Program-made: the position numbers and the translations under genes
In this document: positions 20,001-28,600 of the stretch, piece by piece
Position numbering within the stretch: the stretch's first letter is position 1
Layout of the letters: every line of letters starts with the position of its first letter
Assembly: GCA_965240325.2 (NCBI GenBank)
Contig: OZ251244.1
Coordinates: forward strand, 372,001-436,000
Length of the DNA: 64,000 nt
Direction: 5' to 3'
DNA from: Rebecca billardiae RCC1528
Taxonomy: Eukaryota > Haptophyta
Notes under the pieces: generated by a model
Database searches by the model: none
What the model was told of the DNA's origin: nothing
What the model saw: only the letters and a program-made list of their open reading frames with translations

Positions 20001-21327
20001 CAGCAGCCGGCCGTTGGACGCGGCCGTCGTGCCCACCGAGCAGCGGCCGTCGACGGCCGCGGCCAACGAGCCGCCCGCCGAGCAGCGCCGCCGCAGCCGC
20101 TCGGCATCCAGGTCCGCTGCGCCGCACGGCGAGCAGGGCATGAGCGCGCCGCCGCCGCGGCCGCAGACGCCGCTGGCTGCGGCCGCGCGGCGTGCGGCAC
20201 GCGGCCTGGTGGCCGTGCGTCGGCTGGACCCGCTGGCGGTGATCGACTGGGTGAGCCAGCTGCTCGTGCTCGCGTGCGCGCTCTACGCTCTCGCGCTGCC
20301 CGCCGCGGCGCGCTCGCCGCCGCTCCCGGCGCTGCTGCACGCACTCGCGCTCGCATCGCTCGGGCTCCTCGGACGCTCGCTCAAGGCGATGCGCGGCTTC
20401 GAGCGGCTCACGCACTTTGTGGACGTGCTCGCGCAGTCGTTCAGGGACATGGCGCCGCTGCTCTTCATCTGCGGCGTGCTCATCTTCTTCTTCGCGCTCG
20501 CCTTCGCCGCGCAGTTCGAGCCGGTGGCGCACAACGCGGACGACCCGTTGGCCGACGGGATGGCGGCGCTGCTCACGCGGCCGCAGTGGTTTCTGCTCGG
20601 CGCGTTCAACATGGGCATGCTCGGCGACTTCTCGGTGGGGCCGTTCGAGGAGGCGGCGTCGCCCACGCTGACGACCGTGATGTTCGTCGCGCAGATGATC
20701 TTCCTGATGGTCGTCGCGCTCAACGCGCTGATCGCGCTGCTCGGCGACACGTGCGCGCACTGCCGCGCACCGCCGCGCGGGACGCCCTCAGCCGCCGCCG
20801 CTGCGAGTGCCCGGCCCCGCGCCGCCCATGATGACGCCGCGCCGCGCCCGCTGCGCCGCAGGTACGACCGCGTGACCGAGCTGCAGGACGCGTCGCGGAA
20901 CAAGCAGCGCGCGCGGCTCATCCTCGAGTACTATGACCTGCTGCCCTACGCGTGGGTGGAGGACATCGAGGTGGCGACCACGTGGCTGCACCGGCTCGCG
21001 CCGGTCGCGCTCGTGGGCGAGGGCGACGACGGCGCGCCCAACGAGGACGAGACGTGGCGCGGCCGGCTCACCGCCATCTCGCACAAGCTGGAAGAGTCTC
21101 TCGAGAAGCAGCAGCAGAGGCTCAAGCAGGAGCTCAAGCACAGCCAGCACGAGCTCAGGCAGCAGCTCGAGCAGGGCCAGCGCCAGCTCGAGCGGAAGCT
21201 CGAGCAGAGCCAGCAGAGGCTCGAGGCGAAGCTCGAGGCGGTGAGCGAGGCCGTGCAGGCACTCACGAGGCACCTCGCTCCGGCTGGGGTGCGCGCAGGC
21301 CGTAGTGACGGCGGCTATGACGCGTGA
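17080..21327 (+). CDS. WD40 double-propeller / TRP-type ion-channel fusion
   Basis: Exons 17080-20750 and 20862-21327; the 111-bp GT-AG intron is stop-free but its removal restores GDT-YDRV after S6, as in TRP channels. The product is 1378 aa from the first ATG (17080). Residues about 68-635 hold 14 WD40/YVTN-like repeats (VAFSPDGxxLAVGG...VYDASTGEL), enough for two seven-bladed propellers. Then come a helical, ankyrin-like stretch (to about 780) and six TM segments: two before and four after a long Ala/Pro/Arg-rich cytoplasmic loop. S5 is near 1123-1145. The pore loop contains FNMGMLGDF (compare GMGD in TRPV filters). S6 ends LNALIALLGDT, a TRPV-like signature. The tail has a Gln/Glu/Lys-rich coiled coil (about 1298-1365) that could tetramerise the channel. 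A cation channel gated or scaffolded by propellers is inferred. Confidence 0.85.
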   Translation: MPTSNDLSAVSQTSPSTIPADNPPADPSRSLVREVRAGGLPDVEADRVARRTRLKGAPTLREYTAAANVSALAISSDGAHLAVGSKDGKVALYNTSTGQQLHTLRYGSWVRSVAFSPDGKRVVIGGHEKTAAVYGVLKGALEHALQHSSWVRSVAFSPDGSRIAFGGKGSQAAGELVVHDASSGERLYTRARGGLVFSVAFSPDGARLAVGGEDQRVAVYDARAGELQSEWSHGLQVSCVAFSPDGSRLAALGLSKGTVYDALTGAPSKELAQPKYGLFSLAFSPDGTRIALGGGGGMGGGVRLIDAWTGELLAEPLRGREIIRAVVFSPEGSRVLAGGDDRRAAVLDVSAGEQLHELRRENKVFTVAYSPDGSCVAVGGEDRKVGVYDPSSGELRYELRREALIRRLAYSPDGAQLLVAGGAKAAVYSTSTRKVVRELARGGEIISVAFAADCSRVALGGRDMKAGVYDASTGELQYELTRGDQVWSVAFSPDGAHLAVGGRDRRVGVYNTTSRTLIYTLSRADAVEPVAFSPDGAQLAVGGLDRKLAMYDASSGELKYELTRGDALMSLAFSPDGTQLMAGGWDKKAALYDACTGELRYELMRGDLANTVAFSPDGTQLAFVSYDRVVLARAGLPVLSLLPRSAAALTHAVRCAAAHAEPASGQTLAEMLVEEGETAVLRQLVRPKERPPVLPPVAFGPGSFALAVEHNNVAGAELLFEAALRPTVPTTSAVRTATALAIPALVADGQARLVARVMSRLVVWRQDAPPFQARALHDPTSADGSAAAQSTAVPQLSTVLHAGSTDWFSTRVWRAHVVAHPHGARAVAHTLPMPCITCGVTLRALVRVDSGAMWGGEALRAACEAVWLGHLRAFHLTLCAALLLEAALFSAACAEVVWPDVAAAVAVGGTRSAAALGVNLALALVALSLLGVEARQAWAVRSRAARAAAARAAAAPPSGAPAALPTSAAGAMSASSRPLDAAVVPTEQRPSTAAANEPPAEQRRRSRSASRSAAPHGEQGMSAPPPRPQTPLAAAARRAARGLVAVRRLDPLAVIDWVSQLLVLACALYALALPAAARSPPLPALLHALALASLGLLGRSLKAMRGFERLTHFVDVLAQSFRDMAPLLFICGVLIFFFALAFAAQFEPVAHNADDPLADGMAALLTRPQWFLLGAFNMGMLGDFSVGPFEEAASPTLTTVMFVAQMIFLMVVALNALIALLGDTCAHCRAPPRGTPSAAAAASARPRAAHDDAAPRPLRRRYDRVTELQDASRNKQRARLILEYYDLLPYAWVEDIEVATTWLHRLAPVALVGEGDDGAPNEDETWRGRLTAISHKLEESLEKQQQRLKQELKHSQHELRQQLEQGQRQLERKLEQSQQRLEAKLEAVSEAVQALTRHLAPAGVRAGRSDGGYDA

Positions 21328-21559
21328 TGACGAGTGATAGTCTGATACGACTCGCGTCTACTCACTCAGACTTCAGAGACTACTGCTGATGACGATTGAC
21401 GACGACTACGAGCTACGCGATGTGACTGATGTCGTAGTAATGAGCTATATATATAGTGTCGTAGTAGTCGTCGTCACGAGACGACGACATATCTAACGAC
21501 TACGACCAGTCATCAGTGCCAGTGGACAGTAGTAGACGTAGTGCTGGCAGTCGTGTCAA

Positions 21560-22747
21560 TCAGACGCGGTCTGACGCGCGGCGGCACCTGCGGAAGAAGA
21601 AGCTGCTGCTGTCGCTGCTTCCGCTGCTGCTCGTCGTCTTCGATGACGCGTTTGCGGCCATCAGCCGCTGCTGCGAGCCGTACCGCGGGTCCACCTCCTC
21701 CGGCAGCAGCTGCAGGAAGCGCTCAGCCTGCTGCGAGAGCAGGTCGGGGCTCGCGCCCGGCTGCAGCTCGGGGTGCTGCGCTGCCAGCTGGGCGGCCGCA
21801 CGCGCCACGGCCTGCTGCGGGCTGGAGTCGGCGCTTGTGCCGCCCGGTGCTGCCGCCGAGCCCACGCGCTCGCAGGGAGCAAGCTGGCTGGCGTCCTTCG
21901 TCTGCGCGCAGTACGCCTCCCCTTCCCGTGTGAGGTGCCTCTTCACGTCCCGCATGGGCCACGGCGGGCGCTGAGTCCGGGATGCCCACGGCTGTCGTAG
22001 ACGCTTGGTGTACTCAGCCACGTCCACCCCTGCCGGGGCAAAGCACGGGTTCCGCCTCGCCTGCGCGGCGGTGAGCTCGGTGAGCGCGCGGTTCGCTTCG
22101 GCGTACAGGACGTAGTCGTCCGCGAGGGCGGCGTGTATGCGCGCCCACACCGCGGAGGAGTCGTTGGCCGCGGCCATCTCGGACGCGTGCCGCTCGACCA
22201 GGACCGCGCGCGCGGCAGCCGAACTCAGCTGCCGCTGCCGCCACTCGCCGGACATCTTGAGCCGGGCCCTCTCAGGCGGCTTGAGCGAGCCTGCAAGGCC
22301 GTGGAGCGGGATGCCGAGCGCCGACGAGAGCGTCGCCGTCCACTCCTCGAGCCGCTCGAGGACGCCCACGTACACGTGCGAGCGGCGCGCGTCAAGGCGC
22401 GGGCGCACGTCCAGAGCGGTGAGCGCGCGCTGCCCTGATGCCGCCATCAGCTCTGGGAAGATCCAGTAGACCTGCAGGACGCACTGACCTCCGCCTCCGC
22501 CTACCCCGGAGTGATGGCTGGCGCGCATGGCCTCGATGCATGGAAGCCGGCCGTGCAGCCACGAGCGCTCCTGCTGCTGGCCGGCGAAGAAGGTCCAGAA
22601 CGCAACGGACCACTTGAACGGCTCACGCACGACCGTGATGGTGGCGACTCGGCAGCGCGGCCACCACGCGGAGAGCGCCGGGAGCGCCCGCCTCGTACGC
22701 TCGGAAGCCCTCCCCCCTTGCTCGGAAGCCCTCCCGAGCGGGGTCAA
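21560..22747 (-). CDS. sulfotransferase-like protein, 5' end missing
   Basis: The frame is open over 395 codons but has no ATG near its start; the first in-frame Met is residue 74. The segment TITVVREPFKWSVAFWTFF matches the 3'-phosphate-binding motif of PAPS-dependent sulfotransferases (RDPxxRxxSxY type). The upstream 5'-phosphosulfate loop that should precede it is absent, so either an upstream exon was not found or the gene is truncated. Upstream lie two near-identical TCGGAAGCCCTCC repeats (about 22699-22735) and then the 79-bp inverted repeat at 22849. The C-terminal half is Ala/Gln-rich and ends in a Ser-rich tail of doubtful authenticity. It converges on the WD40-TRP gene. Family assignment is moderate; the gene may be a pseudogene. 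Confidence 0.45.
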   Translation of the reverse strand: MTPLGRASEQGGRASERTRRALPALSAWWPRCRVATITVVREPFKWSVAFWTFFAGQQQERSWLHGRLPCIEAMRASHHSGVGGGGGQCVLQVYWIFPELMAASGQRALTALDVRPRLDARRSHVYVGVLERLEEWTATLSSALGIPLHGLAGSLKPPERARLKMSGEWRQRQLSSAAARAVLVERHASEMAAANDSSAVWARIHAALADDYVLYAEANRALTELTAAQARRNPCFAPAGVDVAEYTKRLRQPWASRTQRPPWPMRDVKRHLTREGEAYCAQTKDASQLAPCERVGSAAAPGGTSADSSPQQAVARAAAQLAAQHPELQPGASPDLLSQQAERFLQLLPEEVDPRYGSQQRLMAANASSKTTSSSGSSDSSSFFFRRCRRASDRV

Positions 22748-22848
22748 AATGTATTTGAATTTTGATATGGCGGTAGTCCTTTACCGCGTCAATCAAGGTT
22801 CAAAAATCAACCCCCTTGTTTGAGGTTGGGTGAGGGTGGTGGTTGGTT

Positions 22849-22927
22849 GGGGGCTGGCCAGGGTAGGGCTGGAGGCTTCGGCCGCCAGTCTGATCACCCG
22901 GAGCCCGTTATAAAGGGGAATTTAAAA
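22849..22927 (-). repeat. 79-bp repeat, right copy of an inverted pair
   Basis: Exact or near-exact reverse complement of 16802-16880, ending TTTAAAA at 22927. With its partner it brackets about 6 kb that contain the WD40-TRP and sulfotransferase-like genes. Confidence 0.85.
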
Positions 22928-22940
22928 GCTGGCGCATCAG

Positions 22941-23088
22941 TGATCTCGCCTGCCCGGGCTGTGTGCGACTACGTGCGTCTCTTATTCTTTTACCGTATAG
23001 TAAACTGTAGTACGTCAATAGACGACTAAGCCATACAGTTTACTAAGAATAAGAGACGCACACAGCTCAGGCAGGCGACGAGATTGTA
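22941..23088. repeat. hairpin of dispersed short repeat (copies 2 and 3)
   Basis: The left arm starts TGATCTCGCCTGCCCGGGCT and ends TAGTAAACTGTA. The right arm is the reverse complement, from TACAGTTTACTA to GGCAGGCGACGAGAT. The left arm has extra inserted bases relative to the right. A third, shorter copy lies at 3680-3724. MITE-like, without coding capacity. Confidence 0.6.
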
Positions 23089-23714
23089 TTACTGCTGCGC
23101 TACCCTTTTTTAATTACGCTGCCAAAAAGAAAACTGCGTGCCCTGGCGCCTGGCGGGCGGGTCAGCGGGCCGTGCCCGAGTGCTTGTCGCAATATATGTT
23201 TCCTCTGCGCGGGTTCGCGTCTCCACAGCATTCCGGCTCGCGTGGCCGTGGGTCGGACGGACAGTCGGACCTGACAGTGACTGACCTGTTAGCGGATTCC
23301 TGTGTGAACTTCTCCGACGTAGTGACGCGGTGCGGTACGCGTCCGTGCGCATCAGCAGAGGCCCATTACACCCACTCTCAGGAGGGAACGTAGTGCGCAG
23401 CACGCGCGGGGCGCGGGCCGCGGGGCGGGTAGCCGCGTTGCGTGTGAGCCGCCGTCAGCCACTACTCAGCCGGCGCGGAGTCGGACCGTATCGGGCGTAT
23501 ATATATATATATACGCGCCGTGTGCATGAATGCCGGTATATGCCGGCATCTCACGACAGCGATGGCGTATATATAATCGAGCGCCTCGCCGCCGACGTGA
23601 AGCCGCCACGGAGTAGATCCGGGCGTGTGCACTCGAATTCCATTTCCTACACGGACCTCCTGCCGCTCGTCTCACGGTCAGCATCATCAGCGCAGATGCG
23701 TGACTCCGATATAA

Positions 23715-25358
23715 CTATGATGCTGACGACGCCGACGAAGCGTAGTCGTCGTAGCAGCAGTCATCGCGAGTCGTTGTCCGTGAGATGGGCGGGCTGCTGA
23801 GCGAGCCGTTGCTCAACAACAAGTCGCGCAGGTGGACAGCGTGCGGCAGCACGTGCTCGACCCAAACGTCCACCAGCGCGCGCCCGCCACAGTCTGACGC
23901 ACCACCGCCGCCCGCGGCGGCGGCGGCACCACCGCCCGGCGACGCGCCGTCGCGCTCGCGCGCCGTCCGCGCGCCCCGGCGCAGCCGCCCCAGCCGCGCC
24001 GAGCGCGCGAGCTGGTAGCCGATGGTGAGCAACTGCGCGACGCGCGCGCGCGCGGCGCGAGGCCACAGGTGGTGGCGCTCGCGCGACCATGGCCTCGAGG
24101 CGGCGAGCACGACGGCCGCGGTGGCGTGCGCCTGCGTGCCGCGCGCGCTTGTGGCGTACAGCGCGCCCGCGATGCTCGCGGGCGTGGGCGCGCCCGGCGC
24201 GCCGTCGCCCGCATGCACATCCGCCCCGGTCCGCACGATTTCGTCAATCGCCTCCGCCTCGGTCAGCGCCGCGAGGTGGTGGAGGGGCGTGGTCCAGCGC
24301 GCGGTGGCGCGGAGCCACGCGCCCACCGCCTCGGCCCACGCGGGCCGCGCCTCCTCCACCACCGCCGCGAGCTCCTCGCGCCCGAGCTCGCCGAGCAGCG
24401 TGCGGTGGTTGAACCGACAGCCGCCCGGCGGGAGCGCACACGCCGCGCCGTGCGCGCCGAGCAGAGACAGCAGCGCGATGCGCTCGTCAGCGCGCGCGGC
24501 CGAGCCGGCGCCGAGGTAGGCCGCCATGGCGAGCACGCCGCCGGCGCCCGCCGCCGCGGTGAAGAGCGGCGGCGCGAGCCCGTCGTGCGAGAAGTCGACC
24601 GCCGCGCGCGCGCGCAGCAGCAGCCGCGCGCACTCGACCGCGGCGCTCGCGCACGCCATCTGAAGCGGGGTGGCGCGCATGCGCTCCATCGGGCGGTTCA
24701 CGTCCGCGCCCGCGTCGACGAGCAGCCGGACGGATGCGGCGTCGCCGCGGCGGCACGCGCTGAGCAGATACTTCTCGAGCTCGCCGTCGCCCCACTCCTC
24801 GGCGGAGGGCGGCTGCGCACCGGCTCTGAGCAGCAGCGCCGCGCACTGGCCGTGGGACCGATCGAGCGCGGCGCGGAGCGGCGTGATCACGTCCGCGGCC
24901 ACCGGGTCGTACGCGCCGACGTCGACGTACGCGCCGGCGCGGATGAGGAGCTCGACGCTGTTCGCGCTGCCTCGGCGGCACGCGATGTGCAGCGGCGTGA
25001 GGCTGCCCGCGCCCGCGGCGTTCACGTCCGCTCTCGCGTTGATGAGCAATCGCGACGCTCGCACGTGCCCGTTCGCGCACGTGTGCGCGAGCGGGCGATG
25101 GCCGCACTTGGTGTGGACGGCGTTGACGCCCGCGCCCGCGTCAATGAGCAGCATCATGCACGCCTCGCGGCCCTTCACCAGCGCGCAGAAGAGTGCGTCC
25201 GACACCTCAGCCGCCGTGTGCGCGCGCGACGCGAGGAGCGCAGCGACCGCGTGGGCATCGCCCGCCTCGCAGGCGGCGGCGAGCTTCTTCGGCGCGGCTC
25301 GCGGCGCGGCTGGCGTGGTCGCGCTGCGGCTCGGCCAGCACCGCGCGCCGGAAAGCAT
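23715..25358 (-). CDS. ankyrin-repeat protein
   Basis: Single exon, 547 aa, ATG at 25358. Residues about 24-300 contain seven or so ankyrin repeats with standard hallmarks (TPLHIACRRG, VELLIRAGAYVDVGA, LLVDAGADVN, LLINARADVNAAG). Another repeat lies near 375-410 (TPLHHLAALTEAEAI, IVRTGADVHAGDG). The C-terminal 130 residues are Arg/Ala/Gly-rich with an ending VDVWVEHVLPHAVHLRDLLL. There is no enzyme domain, signal peptide or TM segment. It is presumably a cytosolic or nuclear protein-interaction scaffold. The last 30 residues (Ser/Asp/Tyr-rich) fall in lower-GC sequence, so the true end or a 3' intron is uncertain. Confidence 0.8.
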   Translation of the reverse strand: MLSGARCWPSRSATTPAAPRAAPKKLAAACEAGDAHAVAALLASRAHTAAEVSDALFCALVKGREACMMLLIDAGAGVNAVHTKCGHRPLAHTCANGHVRASRLLINARADVNAAGAGSLTPLHIACRRGSANSVELLIRAGAYVDVGAYDPVAADVITPLRAALDRSHGQCAALLLRAGAQPPSAEEWGDGELEKYLLSACRRGDAASVRLLVDAGADVNRPMERMRATPLQMACASAAVECARLLLRARAAVDFSHDGLAPPLFTAAAGAGGVLAMAAYLGAGSAARADERIALLSLLGAHGAACALPPGGCRFNHRTLLGELGREELAAVVEEARPAWAEAVGAWLRATARWTTPLHHLAALTEAEAIDEIVRTGADVHAGDGAPGAPTPASIAGALYATSARGTQAHATAAVVLAASRPWSRERHHLWPRAARARVAQLLTIGYQLARSARLGRLRRGARTARERDGASPGGGAAAAAGGGGASDCGGRALVDVWVEHVLPHAVHLRDLLLSNGSLSSPPISRTTTRDDCCYDDYASSASSAS

Positions 25359-25650
25359 GGCACGGTTGATGAGGACGCCCCACGCGCGGCTATCACTCGG
25401 CGGTCGCCGCCCACAACGTCTTGCCGGCCGCCGGATGCTGCGGGAACGCGATTAATATTCGCGGCCGCGCGGTCGCCGCATTTTCTGAACTTGATGATCA
25501 GGCTTCCTACTAGCACTACTGTGGCTCTTACATGACCGCTCGTCAAGCCGAACCCAACTCGATCGAACCCTGCAGGGAGAATTATAATGATGTCATTCGA
25601 CCGACGACGACGGCGTCGGCGAGCCGCGAGATTCACGTCGGCGGGGCTCA

Positions 25651-28600
25651 TCACTTGCTGGCCGGCGCAGCCGCCGCAGCTGCGGGCGAGGCGCGCGGCG
25701 GCGGGGCGAACTCTCGGACCGCGGTCGTCTCACCGTACGTCATCTCGAGCACGAGCCTGAGGTCGTCGCCCGACCCGCGCACGTATCGTCGCCTGCGCAG
25801 GCAGTGGCCGCGGCAGTGCAGCGGCGCGGGCAGCGCGTCAGGTTGCGCGCACGCATGCGCACTCTTCGCGACGCACGGGAGCGCGTGGGCAGCCAGGAGG
25901 CGCGCGCAAGCGCACATGATGAGCGGCTCGAGCGCCTTCTTTGCCGCCTCGTCGGCGGGCGAGACGCTCGTGATGAGCGCGCCTCCCTCATAGTAGGTGC
26001 GCTTGCGCACGCGCACGCCCTCGAGCAGCTCCTCCGCGTCGCCTGCGTGCGCCAATGCGTCGCGCGGCACACACCGCAGCGTGGGCGCCGCGTGAGCCGG
26101 CGCGCCCGGCGTGGTGCGCATGGCGCGGCGCGGCCGCACGGCGGTGCGCGGCGCGCGTCGAGCTGGCTCGCGGCGCGCACCCTCGACGACCAGCTCGACC
26201 TGAGGCGTGAGCGGGTTGGCTGAGCCGCGCGTCTCGACGCGCCAGCCGGTCTCGCCGTACGGCCGCCACGTCTGCTCGGGCTTGGTCTGCAGCGCCGCGC
26301 GCCGCTTGGCCCAGCTCACACCCATCGCCGCGAGGTACTCGTCAAAGTTGGACGAGCCGACTAGCACCCACACGCCCGCAAAGTCTGCGCGCGCGTCCGC
26401 GCCGCCGAGTGCGCGCTCGCGCTCCGCGCGGCTTCGCGTGTACACCCGCCCGGTCTTCGGAGTGGGCGAGCCCTGGGGGTCCGGCGTCTTGGGCTCCGCC
26501 AGGTCCGTGACGGGCAGCGACGCCGCCGCGCCCGCGCTGCCGCCACCAAACGCCTTGTCGAGCTCGATCTCCCTCTCCGACTTGCGGCGCACGTACTCGC
26601 GCCCAGTCTTTGGCGTGCGCCCGCCCTTGGGGTCCGGGACCTTGGGCACCTCCAGGTCCGAGACGGGCAGCGACGCCGCCTCTTTGCGCTCGCGCTCCGC
26701 GCGGCTTCGCGTATACTCGCGCCCAGTCTTTGGCGTGCGCCCGCCCTTGGGGTCCGGGGACTTGGGCACCGCCAGGTCCGTGACGGGCAGCGACGCCGCC
26801 GCGCCCGCGCCGCCACCGCCAAACGCCGCGTCGTGCTCGGTCTCCCTCTCCGACTTGCGGCGCACGTACTCGCGCCCGGTCTTTGGGGTGCGCCCGCCCT
26901 TGGGGTCCGGGACCTTGGGCACCTCCAGGTCCGAGACGGGCAGCGACGCCGCCTCTTTGCGCTCGCGCTCCGCGCGGCTTCGCGTGTACTCGCGCCCAGT
27001 CTTTGGCGTGCGCCCGCCCTTGGGGTCCGGGACCTTGGGCACCTCGAGGTCCGAGACGGGCAGCGACGCCGCCGCCGCGTGCGCACCGCCCGGCCCGGGC
27101 GACGGGGGCACACTCTCCGAGCCGTCGGCGATCGAGGGCAGCGACTCGCGAGACACCGTCCCGGTGTGCGTCCGAGACTTGAGCGGCGGGCTGTGCGCGC
27201 CCGGCGCGACCGAGCCGACGCCGGCGTCGTCTGTGATGGCGAGCGGCGCGGCCGCAGCGGCGGCGCCCGCGCCCGCGCCGTGCGTCGGGGCGGGCCCAGC
27301 GTACCGGTGGAAGATGCGCGTGCAGCTGTGCACGCGAGAATCGATCTCGGCGTCTATCTGCACCACGAGCTCGCTCGCGCCGTCTGCGCCGCGCTGCACC
27401 GTGCGGCTCAGCGTGAGGTCGGACGCAAGAAGCCCGTGCGCCGACGCGTCGGGCACGTGCGCGCGCGTGACGAGCGCGCCCTTCTCCCAGCCGCTGCGCT
27501 TCGTCAGGTGCACGCCGTCCACCTCGTCGCTCAGCGTCCGGTCTGGCCGCGGCGGCGGCGGCGGCGGCGGCCGCACGCGTGGCGGGCGCGGGCTCGTGAG
27601 CGCGGCGCGGGCGGCGGCGCAGTGCTCTGCCGGCCTGCGGCGCGCGCCGCGTATCGTCCGCGCTCGCGGGCCTCGCCTGGCGCGCGCGCCGCGCACGCAC
27701 CGACGGCAAGGTGCTCCGTCTTGGGCCCGTGCGGCGTGTCGACTGTGAACGTCCACTCGCCCGACGGCAGCCGCTCCCAAGCCTGCACCGAGCGGTGCGA
27801 GGCGGCGAGCTTGCGCTTGAGCGGGCCGACGCCGAGCGCGCGGAGAAACTCGTCCTGCCCGCGCGAGCTGCTCAGCTGCCAGCTGCCCCGGAAGTCGCCC
27901 GCGCCGCCGCCGTCCGAGCCGTCCGCGCCCGTCGGCCCGGCAGTGGACTTGCGCGACGAGAGCTGCAGCGTCGGCAGCGAGGCGACGCCTCTGAACGCGT
28001 CGCTCGCCTTGTGTCGCTCCACCTCCGAGGGCGTCATGATGTGCACGAGCACCTGCGCCGATGCGCGGGAGGCGCACGGCGCGCGCGCAGAGGGCGCGGT
28101 CGCAGAGGCGGCCCGGTGAGCGCGGCAGCCGCAGGGCGCTGTGTGCGCGCGGCGCTCGCGCGAGCCGAGCGCACACCTCGCGCCTCAGCAGCAACTCGCC
28201 GCCGTGCCCGACGACCGCGAATTGATTGGAGAGCTCGCGGCGCCGCTGCCCGAGCGCCTCCGCCCGCTGCTGTCCGAACGAGCCCGCCCCGCCCGCGCCC
28301 GCGCCGCCGCGCGCCGACTCCTCCTCCGCCAGCCCGCCCTCCAGCGCCAGCATGCGCTCGACCAAGTCCTGCCGGACGCGCTCGGCGCGCCGCAGGCTGA
28401 GCTCTTCGTTGAACGCGCGCGGCTCGCGGTTCGCCGTGTGCCCCTCGAGCGAGATGAAGAGCGGCTCGGCGCGGCGGCTCGCGAGCACGCGGTTGCACGC
28501 GCTCAGCGTCGCCGCGAGCTGCTCGAGCACCGGCGCCTCCGCCACCGCGTCGACGTACTCCGCCTCGTCGCCTGCGGGTCAGGGTCAGGGTAGGGTTGGG

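Larger units (their letters stand above)
22748..23714. other. repeat-bearing intergenic region
   Basis: AT-rich start (22748-22815), then the right copy of the 79-bp inverted repeat, then a hairpin built from a dispersed repeat (both listed). From 23100 to 23714 I see no gene, only a short (TA)n at about 23500. Confidence 0.5.
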
